A stretch of DNA of 64,000 nt from Anseranas semipalmata. Taxonomy: Eukaryota; Chordata; Aves; Anseriformes; Anseranatidae. The position numbers were made by a program, and so were the translations under genes. The stretch lies in assembly GCA_013399115.1 (NCBI GenBank), contig VXAA01007175.1, positions 1,727,805 through 1,791,804 of the forward strand, read 5' to 3'. Within the stretch, counting starts at the first letter, position 1; the number at the start of each line of letters is the position of its first letter. Below the pieces are notes generated by a model. The model was given only the letters and a program-made list of their open reading frames with translations. It was not told the origin of the DNA and did no database searches. Below are positions 1 through 11,557 of the stretch, piece by piece.

Positions 1-3000
1 AGTGCAAGTGTCAGAAAAAGGGGATGCCCGTGAGTTTAAAAGCTGGCAGGACTTGTGTTTCGATGAGCTTCTCAAGCACTTGGGAAAATCAGAGCCGTTG
101 TGCAGGCCTGGGGCTCGCTCACACTGACTGCACCGCCGGGCGACTTCCTCCTGCCACCCTCTCAACCATTCAAGAGACCAGTTACGTGCTCTGCAATACA
201 GCAAGGAACAAACCTGAGCTTGCTCGCATCCCACCAGCCCTCTCACCTGCAATTAAGTTTGTGTCCATATGATACACGAAAGTGCTCTCAGACCCTTCAC
301 TGATAAACAAAGTTTCATTCATGTTTTTTTTCCTCGGCTGTGAAATCCCCATTACTCCCCGAGAGATGAATACATATAGATCCTAAAAACTAATCCGACA
401 GATGGGAAGCAGTATAATGAAGGAACATTACTTCTTACAGAATCTCAAGCTTTCTCCTTGGGCCTCTGAAGAGCTGGAAAACAAGGTCAGTATAAATAAT
501 TTTGTATCCCAAAGCTGTTTAATAAAAACATTCCTCTGTTTACCAGACTGCTGCTCAGCCGTGCTTGCGCTGACATCCCCCTAATTGGGGAGCAAGAACT
601 TCAGGGTGGCTGCTTCGCACAGAGCAGGATTTCTGGCCAGAAATCCAGGTCAGATCGAGTGTTGCATTTGCTGGAATTTGACTTTTTTCCATATTAGGAG
701 TCTCCTCTTCAAGCTGACGTGTTGCATTTGAAAATAAATATTAGTGGTGAGCGTCAAGCAGGGAACTGCAACCCCCAGGGGAATTCTTCTTAAAAGCTTG
801 GTTAGATCTGTATCAGATGCATGCTCCTGCACACACTTCACATACCTTGTGGTCTTCAGGTGATGGGGACGGCCACCTACAAAACCCAAATGAGCATATG
901 TTGTTTCTGCCACTAGGTAATGGCACTCAGCGATGAAGACTGGCTGCTCAGTGCAGACCATACGGCCTGATCTTGCAAAAAAAAAAAAAAAAAAAAAAAA
1001 GATTTGAATNCAGTCCATAATGATAAAAAAAAAAAAAAAAAAAAAAAAAAGGATTTGCACCATGATTCCAGTGCATGACCACTGGCAAGTCATAGACCTA
1101 GAAAGCTCCTGAGAAAACTCAACCTTTAAGTTTAGCATATGGACATGGTGTCTGGAAATTGGACAAGAGCATCTCAGTCTTATGAGCAGATAGCAGAGAG
1201 AGCTGCCAGCAGCATCAGTGGATGCTTCTCTCTGAAACACCTTTAAATAACAGCTTCTGCACATCACCCTCCAGGAGAAAACACAGGTATAACGTCTTAA
1301 CATCAGGGGACTCTGTTTTGCTCCAAAGTGCCATCTTACTTTGCGTTTTCAAGACCAAAGACAAGAGCATGAGAGGGTTCAGGGAGGACCTGAGCGTACA
1401 ACCCTGAGATCCAGCAGCTGATGATCCACCATGCTGCTTCTCTCCTTACAAATGAAACCCAACAGCCATTGTTCCTTCTGCGCTGATGTTCAAGAGCATG
1501 GGCTCTTATTCCTGCCCAAGCCCTCCTGAAACATTTCATCTTTTCCACCCCCACAGCTTTTAGGGTATCCAAGTAGCTGGTAACTACTTACAGCTATAGC
1601 TTATAACTACATATAGCTTATAATTATGTAGAACTATAAGGGCAGGTACAAAACACGCCTTCAGATGTATCTAGTAATGGGGAGATGGGATTTCAAGGCC
1701 AGGCTACCTTCAGTTTCCCTAAATAATATTACTGCACTTCGATGTGGCATTTTTGAGTTGTAGTCTGTGAAGAAACACGTGGAGAAATGCCTTTAGGTAC
1801 AGAAGAGCCGACTTACACACCTGCACAGATTTCTGAAAGATGGACATCAGCACTATTGGCTTTTTCATCTCTACCTGAAAAATGCCTTCATATTTCCTAA
1901 CTGTCAGTTACATGTCTGACTAGTTTCAAATCTACAAAGTAGCTCAAAATCCAATTATTGTACATGTTAGAAGAAAAAAAAAAAAAAAACGTGCACAGCT
2001 CACATTAGGCATGAAAACTCATAGTCAAAACTACAGCCTGATGAGGAAAAAAAGGCATAGACATTTTGCTTAATCAGTGACAATGGGTAAATATCCTTAG
2101 CCAAATTTTAACCATCCATTTTCAAGTTATGTTAAATGACTATGAAAGTGCCCAAATGCCTGAAGTTAATGTTTTTCTAGTTAGAATGTCATTTTTTTTG
2201 TTCCTGTTTCATACATCATCTTATCATCTAATTGGTCGCCCAATTGTCCTTTATCTGTTTGGGAAGGCGTTCCTCCCAGAACAAAGCTCCATAAAAATCA
2301 CCTAGGCTTTCTTCTATTTATGTTGCACTATAACCTAAACCAGCCCCAAATCACCTCTTTCTCTGAAGATGTATTAAAACATCAAGTTTTTAAACTCCAG
2401 TTGCAGTGCTACATGAGCATGCATGACAAAACATTGCAAATGCACAGCAGACGTATAGTCTCCCTCGTAAACTGCCACAGAAGTCTATTCATCTTCAGTG
2501 GCAGGAAACCTCAGACACTCAGGGTCTGGGTTTGTTTCAGACCAGCATCCCATAGCTTAGTTGCTGGTGCACCTCTTGTAGCATCCACCCCATCCATGTG
2601 TCCAATTCCCCCAAATGTTTCCTTGCCAAGAGGTGCTGAAGGCTTACCTGGCCTCTTGCTGTCCTTTTCATGGAAGAGGGGAGAAAAAAGTCAGTCTGGT
2701 ATTTCCAGTTGCTGTCATGAGGAGCAGGTGATAATATTCTTTTGGCATTTTCCTGTGGCAAATCTTTGAAAACGTCTTCCTGAATATTGTGGTCTTGAGG
2801 TCAAACCTCTTTCCATCCCGAGCGTCCTCCCAGCATGGTACCCGGCAGCTCTTGCAGGTGAAGCAGAAGCAGGCAGAGTTTTCTTTCTAGGACTCCTCGT
2901 ATCCTGCAGAGAACACAGTGTTAATGCTGATAGGGAAAAAAAAAAAAGATGCTCTCAAAGGGAAATTCTGTCCTTGGCTCCATCAGTAGAGAACAAGAGA

Positions 3001-6000
3001 GCAGGATTTGACAGGGCAAGTACAAAATCATGATCATCCAAGTTAGACAGGACCATTGGTAGCTCTTTCCTTCCTAGTTTTGATGGCTCTCAGCTGTTTT
3101 CACACCTGGAACTAAGTTAAAATGCATGCTTATCCTGATGTGCAAAGTCATTTCAGCTTCTATAATAAATCAAGGGCATTAGCAAACTCTTACACAGGCT
3201 GCAATAAAAAAAACATATTGTGTTTAACATGAACCGACATCCAGCTGAGATTGATTGTGCTCCCTTTTAATTTTCATCGCTTCATTTTAAGCTAGCTAAT
3301 CTCTTACTTCTTCCAGGACTGCTCACATCTAACACTGGATCCCCTGATCACCTCCTGGTGGGATGGAAAGAGCCCACGGCTCCCTGAGCATCAGGTCCCA
3401 GGCAGCTGCAGCATCCCACCTGAGCATCTGCTCCCTGTGAGCTGGTCTTGCCTTGGATGCTCATACCCATTTTGTTGCTCACCTGGAGAAATGAACATGC
3501 ATTTGTATGCATTTAGAACAACATTCTCCAGCGGATTCACAAAACCCTCGTGGCAGCTCACAGGGACACAGGGTACATGCTGGTCTGCTCTCTTCTCATT
3601 CCTGCACAGAACTGTGTGTCTGTGGGCATTTTGACACAGTTCCGTGCTCCAGGGATGGCAGCTGTTGAGTGGTGAATTCAGCTGTTGCGGGCACCATTTG
3701 AAACAATATTTTAAACCAATTTCCAGCCAAACCAGCTGTTTATTCGTGCTCACTCCTCTCTACAAGTCACGCATTGTAGAGCTGCAATAGTTCCTTGGTG
3801 CTTCCAGTCAAGTTACTTTGGAAAGTTTGAGCAACCCTTTCAGGGAGCTGGGAGAATAATTAATTCAGCATATATTGAAAAAAGCCAGAGAACCAAAAAA
3901 TCCTGAAGTCTGCCATTTCTGCAGTCAAGAAAAATGTTTCATTGGTGATCTAACATCAGCTACGAAGAGTCATGAAAATACTGTGCAGTCCTGAAAAATG
4001 GTGACTGATACACCTTACGCTGCTGCTGCTGCAAGAGGATGACGAACGCTTCCCCTTCAGGATGATGGCAGCAGTCCTATATTCTGGCTCAGACCTGAGT
4101 ATTTTAAAGGAGTCGAGAAATCTGCTGCACAAAATCAAATTACAAATGAAGGACTGAGGAAAGTCTTGACCTTTTTATGTCTGTTTTTCTGTGAAATTTT
4201 GTAAACTTTATTGGAGGTAACTTCCTGCATTCACAGAAAGCTGTTTTTCTTTGTTAATACCCCAATAGGTCTGCAGCACAACGTCAGAGCCAGAACTGCT
4301 GAAGAACTGCTTTTAACCATTTCCTTTCAGATAAGTGCAATCATCTGCTCAAATGTATTTATCATAAATCAGCTGAAATCACTTGTCATCTTTTCAAGGG
4401 CTTTCTCCCCATTGCAGTATGAATGGTCACATAACCAACTGGTGACAGCGGGAGATGTGAACTTTGAATAGGTTGATTATGTCATCCCAAGTCCTAGCTC
4501 CATAGCACTAACTTTAATTGCCAGATATTTTTCACCTGCTCCTCTAAAATTTTGTATGAATATACAGGAGATTTCCACTATGAAATAGCTTTCAACACCA
4601 TATGGGAGACTAAGTTATTCCCATTTCAAAGATGAGTCTGTGAGACCAAGAAAAACAGCTTGTTGACACTTGAAAATTGACTAGGAGAGCTTTTCTGGTT
4701 GCTCTTAAGCTAGAATAAGAACATATATTAAGTCAAGTTAAAATAAATCAGCTCTTCTTCCAGAACAAGGGCTGTTATATTTTGCATTCAGTACATCAAT
4801 TATAATGGATGTGCTTCTAGACGTAGGTGAGTCCTCCGGCTCTCAGAGGCAATGGTTACACTTTCACTGAGCTTACTGCCAAGCTTTTGAGAAAGGGACT
4901 GAAGGGCTGCAACCTTGAGCCTTAGCAGAGCTTCCAAGAGGCTGGTCCCCATAGCAGAAACAGAGATGTTCTCTGTGCTGTGAACAGGTAGGAAGAGCTG
5001 CCTGTCTCAAGACAAGATCCTTTTGAGCATCGCACCAAGGTGCAGTTGCCCCAGCTCAACAGAAGGAACAGGAAACCTTCAGCGGGTGAATGATGAGGAT
5101 GGAAGTACCTGTCACCTCACCTCCTCATAGCTCTGTGCTCCTGGGATTTTGTCATGCTTGAGATTCACTCCTCAATGTGGCACTTCCATCTTTCAGTTTA
5201 AGAATTTGAGCAGGATAACTCTTTCCCTTGAAAAGAAAAAGAAAGAAGCTGTCATTCGGTATCTCACTGGTTAAAGCATTTTCGCCAAATATGAGACCTA
5301 ATTTCAACCTCTGAATGAAGATCAGATGCATCTTTTCTGCACATTGAAAGAGTGAAATTATCACTCAAGAATAATTCATCCCGGAGAAAAGGTAACTTTC
5401 ACTGTGCAGCCATCATCACTCAGTAAGACTTGAAGTTATCTGAGGATAATAACTTGAACATAAGTAGTCATCATCCAGGCAAATTATGATAAAGTTCGCA
5501 GAAGGCTGAGAAGCTTGAAGCTGCTTGACAAAATAAGGGAGACTTTGGTGCCCAAATCCCTTATATGCTTTTTTACATCCCAGCTACAGCTCATCACAGA
5601 AATACCCTATGGAGGCTGTAAGCACTGTGTAGGTTTTCCAGCATTAACACTCTCCATTTTAACCACTTACTTAACCATCAGCAAGACAACCTCCCTTCAA
5701 ACATCATTGCTGTTCTGGTGCCCAAGGCCTGCTTATCCCCGAGGATCAAACTTCAGACTGCTTCTCATCTTCCCCCATGATTAAACCTGCACTTGTAAGT
5801 GCACAGGAGGATGCAAACAGGTTGGCAAAACACATATTGCCCTTGCACTATGCCCATTTTGCACCCACAGCCCAACTCTCCTGTCTGGAGAGAACAGCGA
5901 GTCATCAACACTCAGACCTGGTCACATTTTTTAATAGCTTGGAGTTACACCACTGCTGCCATATTTCACGCACATTGCCTGTTCTTATGGACATTTGGGG

Positions 6001-9000
6001 AAGTGGGAGAGGCCTACAGAATGGGGAGATAATGCCTGTATGTTAAGGGCCAGGAGACAGGGGTTAATGAGAATGTATAGATCTGTGTGCTGGCTGTAAA
6101 GATGGTCAGAGGATACGTAGATTGTGTGGAACCTGAGCGTGACGCAAACGGTATGGACTGAAGGGTGGAAGCTGTACGGCGTCTGGCTTGGGGAGTTGCA
6201 TTGGGTTTCCATGGCAAAGTCTTGGTATTGGGGGTGAGCCCCAGGAGCTGCCCCATGGTAGATAAGAGCCAGTTCCAAGCCAGGTGCCTCAGTTTCCCCA
6301 TCACTGTCATGCACAAACCATCCCCTGACTGCAAGAAAAGAACACCCCACGCTTGGCACAACCAAGAGGGCTTGCACAACCGACATCGGCAGCAAGAAGA
6401 GCAAGGTGCTCAGCAAATTGAGCCAGGGAAATGCGTTCGACAACCACCTTCCACTCTGCTTGGCTCCAGGCAGTGCTATTCGCCTCGCTGCTTGATGAGC
6501 ATTAAGCACCAGCACACAAACAACCACGCCAAGCACTCGCAGACGGATGTAAGCACGGTCTGATGGAGCAGCAAACAGGTGAGGATCTTTACGTAAGGAT
6601 ACATTTCATGCATCGGTGCGGGAGGCAACCCGATTTTTTCTGCCACAGAGAGTATCCCGTGAGAAATTACAGGTGTTTCTCATGCCCAGAGAGAATAACA
6701 ATAATAGTTTTAGAATTCCTGAATTAGGCCAATCATTCATCCAGGCGGCAAAAAAATAAAAATCCTGCCTGACAGGCTGCCACCGAAACCAGAGGCAGGT
6801 TCTTGACCTAAAACCAGCCCTCTCCAGAAAGGCGTCTGAAGGAGGTAAAAGGAAGCTCTTTGTTTTTGGAAAGACTTTTTTTTTTCTTTTTTTAAAGAAG
6901 ACAAATCACATGGCTCTTCAAAACAGCTGCATGACTGTTAGGGCAGTGTAATGCGAGGGGTTTCCACAGTACAATCAGAAAAAGAACGTTTCTTTGCTGT
7001 CTACACACATATCAAGAGAGTTTCTCTCGTAAAGTGCTTGCAAGAGCATTAGAATAGTATTTGAAGGCCTGAAAGTGAAACGGGGTTTGAGTTTCTCTTT
7101 TCATCTCCACACAGCAAAACTTCGATGTACCTGGAAAATATTGCATCACTGGAGTTTCATTTCCCCTTTTACTTCTTCAGTCACATCTCTTTAGAGTTGT
7201 GGCAGGGAAAACACTAGATAGCAAGCAACAAGGAGCAATAAAAGCATGGAAGAAAGCAAAATCACGTGCAGCAATTAGGCTTTTGTTAGTTTGTGTTTTC
7301 CTTCCGTGATGAATGGAAAGGGAAGTAAGAGATGGAAAAAAACCCTTGAGTCAAATTTTTAAGAAACCTGGGCCCTTAGAACTGCTGCAAGTTTCAGCCC
7401 CTGTAGAATAAAGCACGAGTTCAAGCCAACCGCAAACTAATCTGCAAACGTATTTTTCTAGTTATTTTGGTGAGTGCTGAATCTAATTAGCAAGACAGCA
7501 TCTGAAAGTACCCATTTTGGTTATCCTGAGCCTTGTCCATTGTAGCTCTAACACAAAACCCCTTCCAAAGGCGGGGCAGGTGATTTCACCCCTCATGCGT
7601 TGTTACCTTGGTGCAATGGGCAAACCTGACCCACGGGACCAGAGCATCCCCTGGGGCACCAGGGAGATCTGTCAGGACTTACCTCCTCCTCCTGCAAAGG
7701 TGGCCCAGGCAGCTACAGGTGAAGATGTGCCTCATCTCATTGCACAGGAGACCTCTACTGCAGCCAGGCTGCACAAAGGTTTGCGTATTATCCAGATTTT
7801 TTTTACCGTGAGGGTTAAATTTGTTACTGTCTCTGTGCAGTGGTGTTAGTCTGCTTGATCTCCTGCAGTCCATTTCAGCCTTGAACTTCTCTGCTTCTAA
7901 CTTATTGCTGGAGCTAGGCAAAAATTTGTGTGGGGAGGTAAAGGTGGTGGAGCCACTTTTGCCACTTTTTTTTTATTTTTTATTTTTATTTTTTGGTCAA
8001 ACCAGTCTTAGAATGATCTTATATCAAAAACTCCGCTAAAACCAACCCAGGTTCCTGGCTGGTGCCTGCATCTCTGTGCATACAACAGCACCTTACGTTT
8101 ATCAGCTGCAATAGATGAGGTGACTCCTTTCCTTTCTGAGCACGGAGTAGGTTTTCCCCTCACTCCCTGCTTTCCCCAATGCCTTTCATGAAATACTGCC
8201 ATGCCATTGCCTCTTCTCACCCGAGAGTGCAATTGCATGCATGGGTGAATTAGCCAGCCCCACCCAGCCTGCCATGAGCAACCCTCAGCTATTAATCACC
8301 TACGGCTCTTTGGTGAACTTTGTGAAATTTGACTGTTTTCCTCCTCTCTTCGATTCACTTTCTTGTGTCCTTCTGCCCACAGGGCATGGGGAAGGGCATG
8401 CACCCAGTGGTGCAGGAAAGGGCATCCTGCTTCTGCTCTGGTGGGTGTCCTGATCAGAGGAGGAAATTCAGCAACCCACTCACCTGCAAAGCCGAGCCCA
8501 GGCCCAGCCTGAGGCAGGGTGGCTGAAGAGGCCGGTTCCTTCAGAGGTGGCTCCATCTCGCTCCAGCCTTTGGGACTCAGCATCTGTGGTGCAGGTGGAC
8601 AGAGGTAGACCCCTATCACCCTCATGTTTTTCATCAGGTTTGCCTGCAGGTAAAAGCTGATTATTAGATGATGAATACTGATCCAAAAAAACAAGCCTTC
8701 AGTGATAGTTACACGGCAATTTGTACTGAGAAACAGTAACAATTTATTTCCTTTTATTTGAGGTGTCCTTTTATTTAACCAATTTTTGTTTACCCTATAG
8801 ATGATGCATCTAAATATTGCAAACCCACTCAAGCCTAACAATAATGACAGGGAGGTTAAAACCTTTAAAGTTCTTCACAAGAACAACTTAAGCCGGGTCT
8901 TTGTTTGTAGCCCTCCTTGTCACCAGGCCTGATTATCTGATACTGACCTGTTTGTGCTCAGGTGGGACAACACTGGTAGTACAACCCAGCTCTCAGAAAA

Positions 9001-10900
9001 CAGGGGTCCAAGTCACACACGAGGCATGTGACAGAGATGGTGACATTGGAGAGGCGTGACGCTGACTCCTTCCAAGGCCAGTCCAAGGTGCATTTGGGGC
9101 CAGAGGAGAAATGGCTGTTTTATTGGTATTGGACAACTTCAGCCTCAGCAGCCTTTTCACAACTACAAAAGGTTCCCATTCACTTGATGGAATAAATAAG
9201 AAGGTACAATTCTTTCAAGTTTAACCAAATTCCAGTACTTTTCAGCCCGAGCCCTGAGCAGATCACCTGATGAGGATGAGGAGGGCCACGTACCGTCACA
9301 GGAATCATCACACATGTCCCACTTCCTCTGCTCTTCTCTGCTCACGAGATCTTTATCACGAGAGATCGCTTGCGCTGTGCTGTTTCCTCTTCTTGTCACA
9401 ATCTCCTGCACAACAGGGATTTCTCAGAATTTTAATGCTTAATAATATATTTGACCTTTTCATTAATCCCGCTTTTGGTTGGCTGTCACATTAGCTTCGT
9501 CTCTTTGGGTAGCACACGTTGCAAACCTGGTACAAACATGCACAGATACCAATTCACATGAGAAAATGCTGTAAAAAACAGGTTGAGGTACTCCACAGTT
9601 AGGTTTCAAAGAATTCAGGAGACATGACGATCTGGAAAATGATACCACCTTTTTCAAAATAAAAATGGTGCCAAGTGTGTCAGAGATGACTAAGTTTTGA
9701 AGAAAAAAGACATACTTCTCACTTATTGGTAGAAGTTAGAGTTAAATAAAATTATGTTATTTGGTATTTGCTGGAGACTGCACTCTCTCACCGCCACTGA
9801 AGTACAGAACAAACAGCAGCAGCACAAATGTTACCTGGTGCCAGGACACCACCACTTCTCACTTCACCCTTTTTTGACAGTTCCCAAGAAATCTGCTTAA
9901 CAGCTTCTTTGCTTGCACCTCCACTGCCTGCTTTCATTCTGTGCTATAATGCCCTTATCCATAATCTGAATTTCTCTGACAGCAGTATTTCATGCATCAG
10001 TGTACTGAAATGCTTTCCTAAAGCCTGCCTTTGGTTCTCTTTTGAAATACATTTTAAACTAGGCTAAATCGAGATACATTTATTGATTCCATTAGTATTG
10101 ATTTATACTGATTCAGGTGCTTATTTGGGACCAAGTAAAGCAAATCAGTTTTATTTGGACTACCGTAGCTTTTTATATTAACCCATTCCACTTGTGGGTG
10201 ATTTCCTGGCTCTCCTTCCCTCACTCCTCCACAAAGATTCAACACCTGGTCCATTATTTTGATGAGGATAGCAGTGATGGCAGCCAACTGCCTGATGACA
10301 CTTGTCCAGCTCTATCCAACTTTTCTTCTGAAAGACCCTTTCTGAATCACACTTTGTCTTCTCCGGGCATTTTCCACCACCTACATTTTTCTAGAACTCC
10401 TCCACAAGCACAATGCGTCCTTAGAGCAGAGGAAGGTGCTGCCTTTGGTTGAAATTTACTTCTGTGTAGCGCTCAGCTTGAGGTGACACGTGAAACAAGT
10501 CCAACAAACCCTCAGCGCCATGTCTCTGGGCCCTGAGTTGTGTTTCCACACTAGTGACCACTATTTTTGCACATTCTACTTCTCTTAGTGTGCATATAAA
10601 CCCTCAGGCCTCCTATATATCTATATGAACTTAAAAAAATAGGCGTAGACATGCATTACATTAGGAAACAAAATAGGGAGAAGAGCTGAGAAATAGTGAT
10701 GGCCCTGTTCTCCCCCACCCCAAAATAAAGGGATTAAAATTAATTGTCGTTACAGCGTTCGATATGTGCAAAGGACGACTTGGGTGCCTTTATCTTGTCA
10801 TCACTGGTTTACAGCTACAAGGGCCTGTTATTCCCCTATTATGCTTCCTCCGGGGTGACAAAAATCTGTTTCAAAATGTTCCCAGCTGCGGTTTGAGGCT
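1..10900. other. Intergenic DNA, no gene recognised
   Basis: I see no exon, RNA gene or clear transposon here. The open frames on both strands are short (mostly 60-180 codons), show no family resemblance, and the longest minus-strand one (650-1303) is held open partly by two A/T homopolymers. Base composition is ordinary mixed vertebrate DNA, with A or T runs and a short CTG run at 4019-4032. By its position it is the region downstream of the IKZF2 3' end. In mammals the neighbour on that side is ERBB4 (recalled synteny), but nothing in this stretch resembles an ERBB4 exon. Confidence 0.7.
977..1050. repeat. Paired poly(A) runs with an ambiguous base
   Basis: Two A runs of 24 (977-1000) and 26 (1025-1050) bases are separated by a 24-base spacer that contains the undetermined base N at 1010. 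The sequence after each run starts with a similar word (gatttg), so the pair may be a small tandem duplication or a local assembly uncertainty. Run lengths should be treated as approximate. Confidence 0.85.
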
Positions 10901-10904
10901 TTCT

Positions 10905-11215
10905 TGCTCAGGGCCCGTAGATAAGGCGGCTCCCGGCCGCTACCAGGCTGCAAGCCGAGAGCAAGGCCGCGCGCCGCGGCTCTCCTCAGCAACTGGCGCC
11001 GGCCGAAAGAGGAACCCCTGCCCCGATCTTATCCAGCCAGCGCGTGCCACTCGCCGCCCCGCTCCACGCGGGCGGCCTGTTTCCCAACGCTGCCGTGATC
11101 TTCGCCGCGCTTGCCAGCGGCTTATCTCCTCGCCTCATCGCCTGCAGGGAGCGAGGCCGCGGCAAGGCCTCCCGCCGCCCTCCGCCTGCTGCTCCCGTCT
11201 CCTCCTCTGCGTTAG
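10905..11215. promoter_or_regulatory. Small CpG island
   Basis: About 300 bases are strikingly rich in G, C and CpG: I count roughly 38 CpG dinucleotides, against almost none in the flanking kilobases. In vertebrates such islands usually mark promoters or other unmethylated regulatory DNA. No recognisable coding exon starts here. Open frames that cross it (10764-11231 and 11044-11478, plus strand) are rich in Arg, Ala and Pro as expected from composition alone, and the second runs into the CR1 fragment. It could be the promoter of an unannotated noncoding RNA, an enhancer-type island, or a GC-rich remnant. The island is seen directly; its role is inference. Confidence 0.7.
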
Positions 11216-11369
11216 GTCTGTGTGGGCCTGAGGGTCTTTGTGCTGTGAGGGCTTTTGGAGGGAAACTCTGGCACAGGCAGGGTTTGATTCCCAGGTCAAG
11301 GCTTGTCCCTCTGGGCAGTATGACTGGCTCTGCTCACTTGCTTTTTACCAGAAACTCCCCCTTTTTTCT

Positions 11370-11557
11370 TTCCTATTTTACTCTGAGGATGGGCAAACGC
11401 TGGTACAGGTTGCCCAGAGAGCTTGTGGTGTCTCCATGCTTGGAGATACTCAAAAACCAGCTGGACACAGTCCTCTAGGTGGCCCAGCTTGAGCTGAGGG
11501 GTTAGGCAAGACGATCTCAAGATCACCCACCTCACACCCACCTCAACCACTCCGTGG
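11370..11557 (+). mobile_element. CR1 LINE 3'-end fragment, 5' truncated
   Basis: This stretch resembles the 3' end of chicken-repeat-1 (CR1) non-LTR retrotransposons in plus orientation. One frame (about 11,389-11,475) translates to a degraded version of the C terminus of the CR1 reverse-transcriptase ORF, recognisable by the WYRLPRELV...SP.LE.LK..LD pattern. It continues through the CR1 3' UTR words 'gttgcccagagagcttgtgg' and 'gatctcaagatc', and ends near 'caaccactccgtggttc', a diverged form of the usual CR1 tail. The upstream part of the element is missing, as is normal for 5'-truncated CR1 copies. Many substitutions suggest an old, inactive insertion. The subfamily cannot be assigned by eye. 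Confidence 0.85.

Noticed and set aside
650..1303. A 217-codon minus-strand open frame
   Set aside because: It runs through two A/T homopolymers (poly-Phe) and an N, has no family resemblance, and looks like chance.
5985..6536. A 183-codon minus-strand open frame and overlapping frames
   Set aside because: Overlapping frames on both strands are equally open, with no domain, signal or splice evidence.
10764..11478. Overlapping plus-strand frames across the CpG island
   Set aside because: The Arg/Ala/Pro-rich content follows from GC composition, and the second frame continues into the CR1 fragment.
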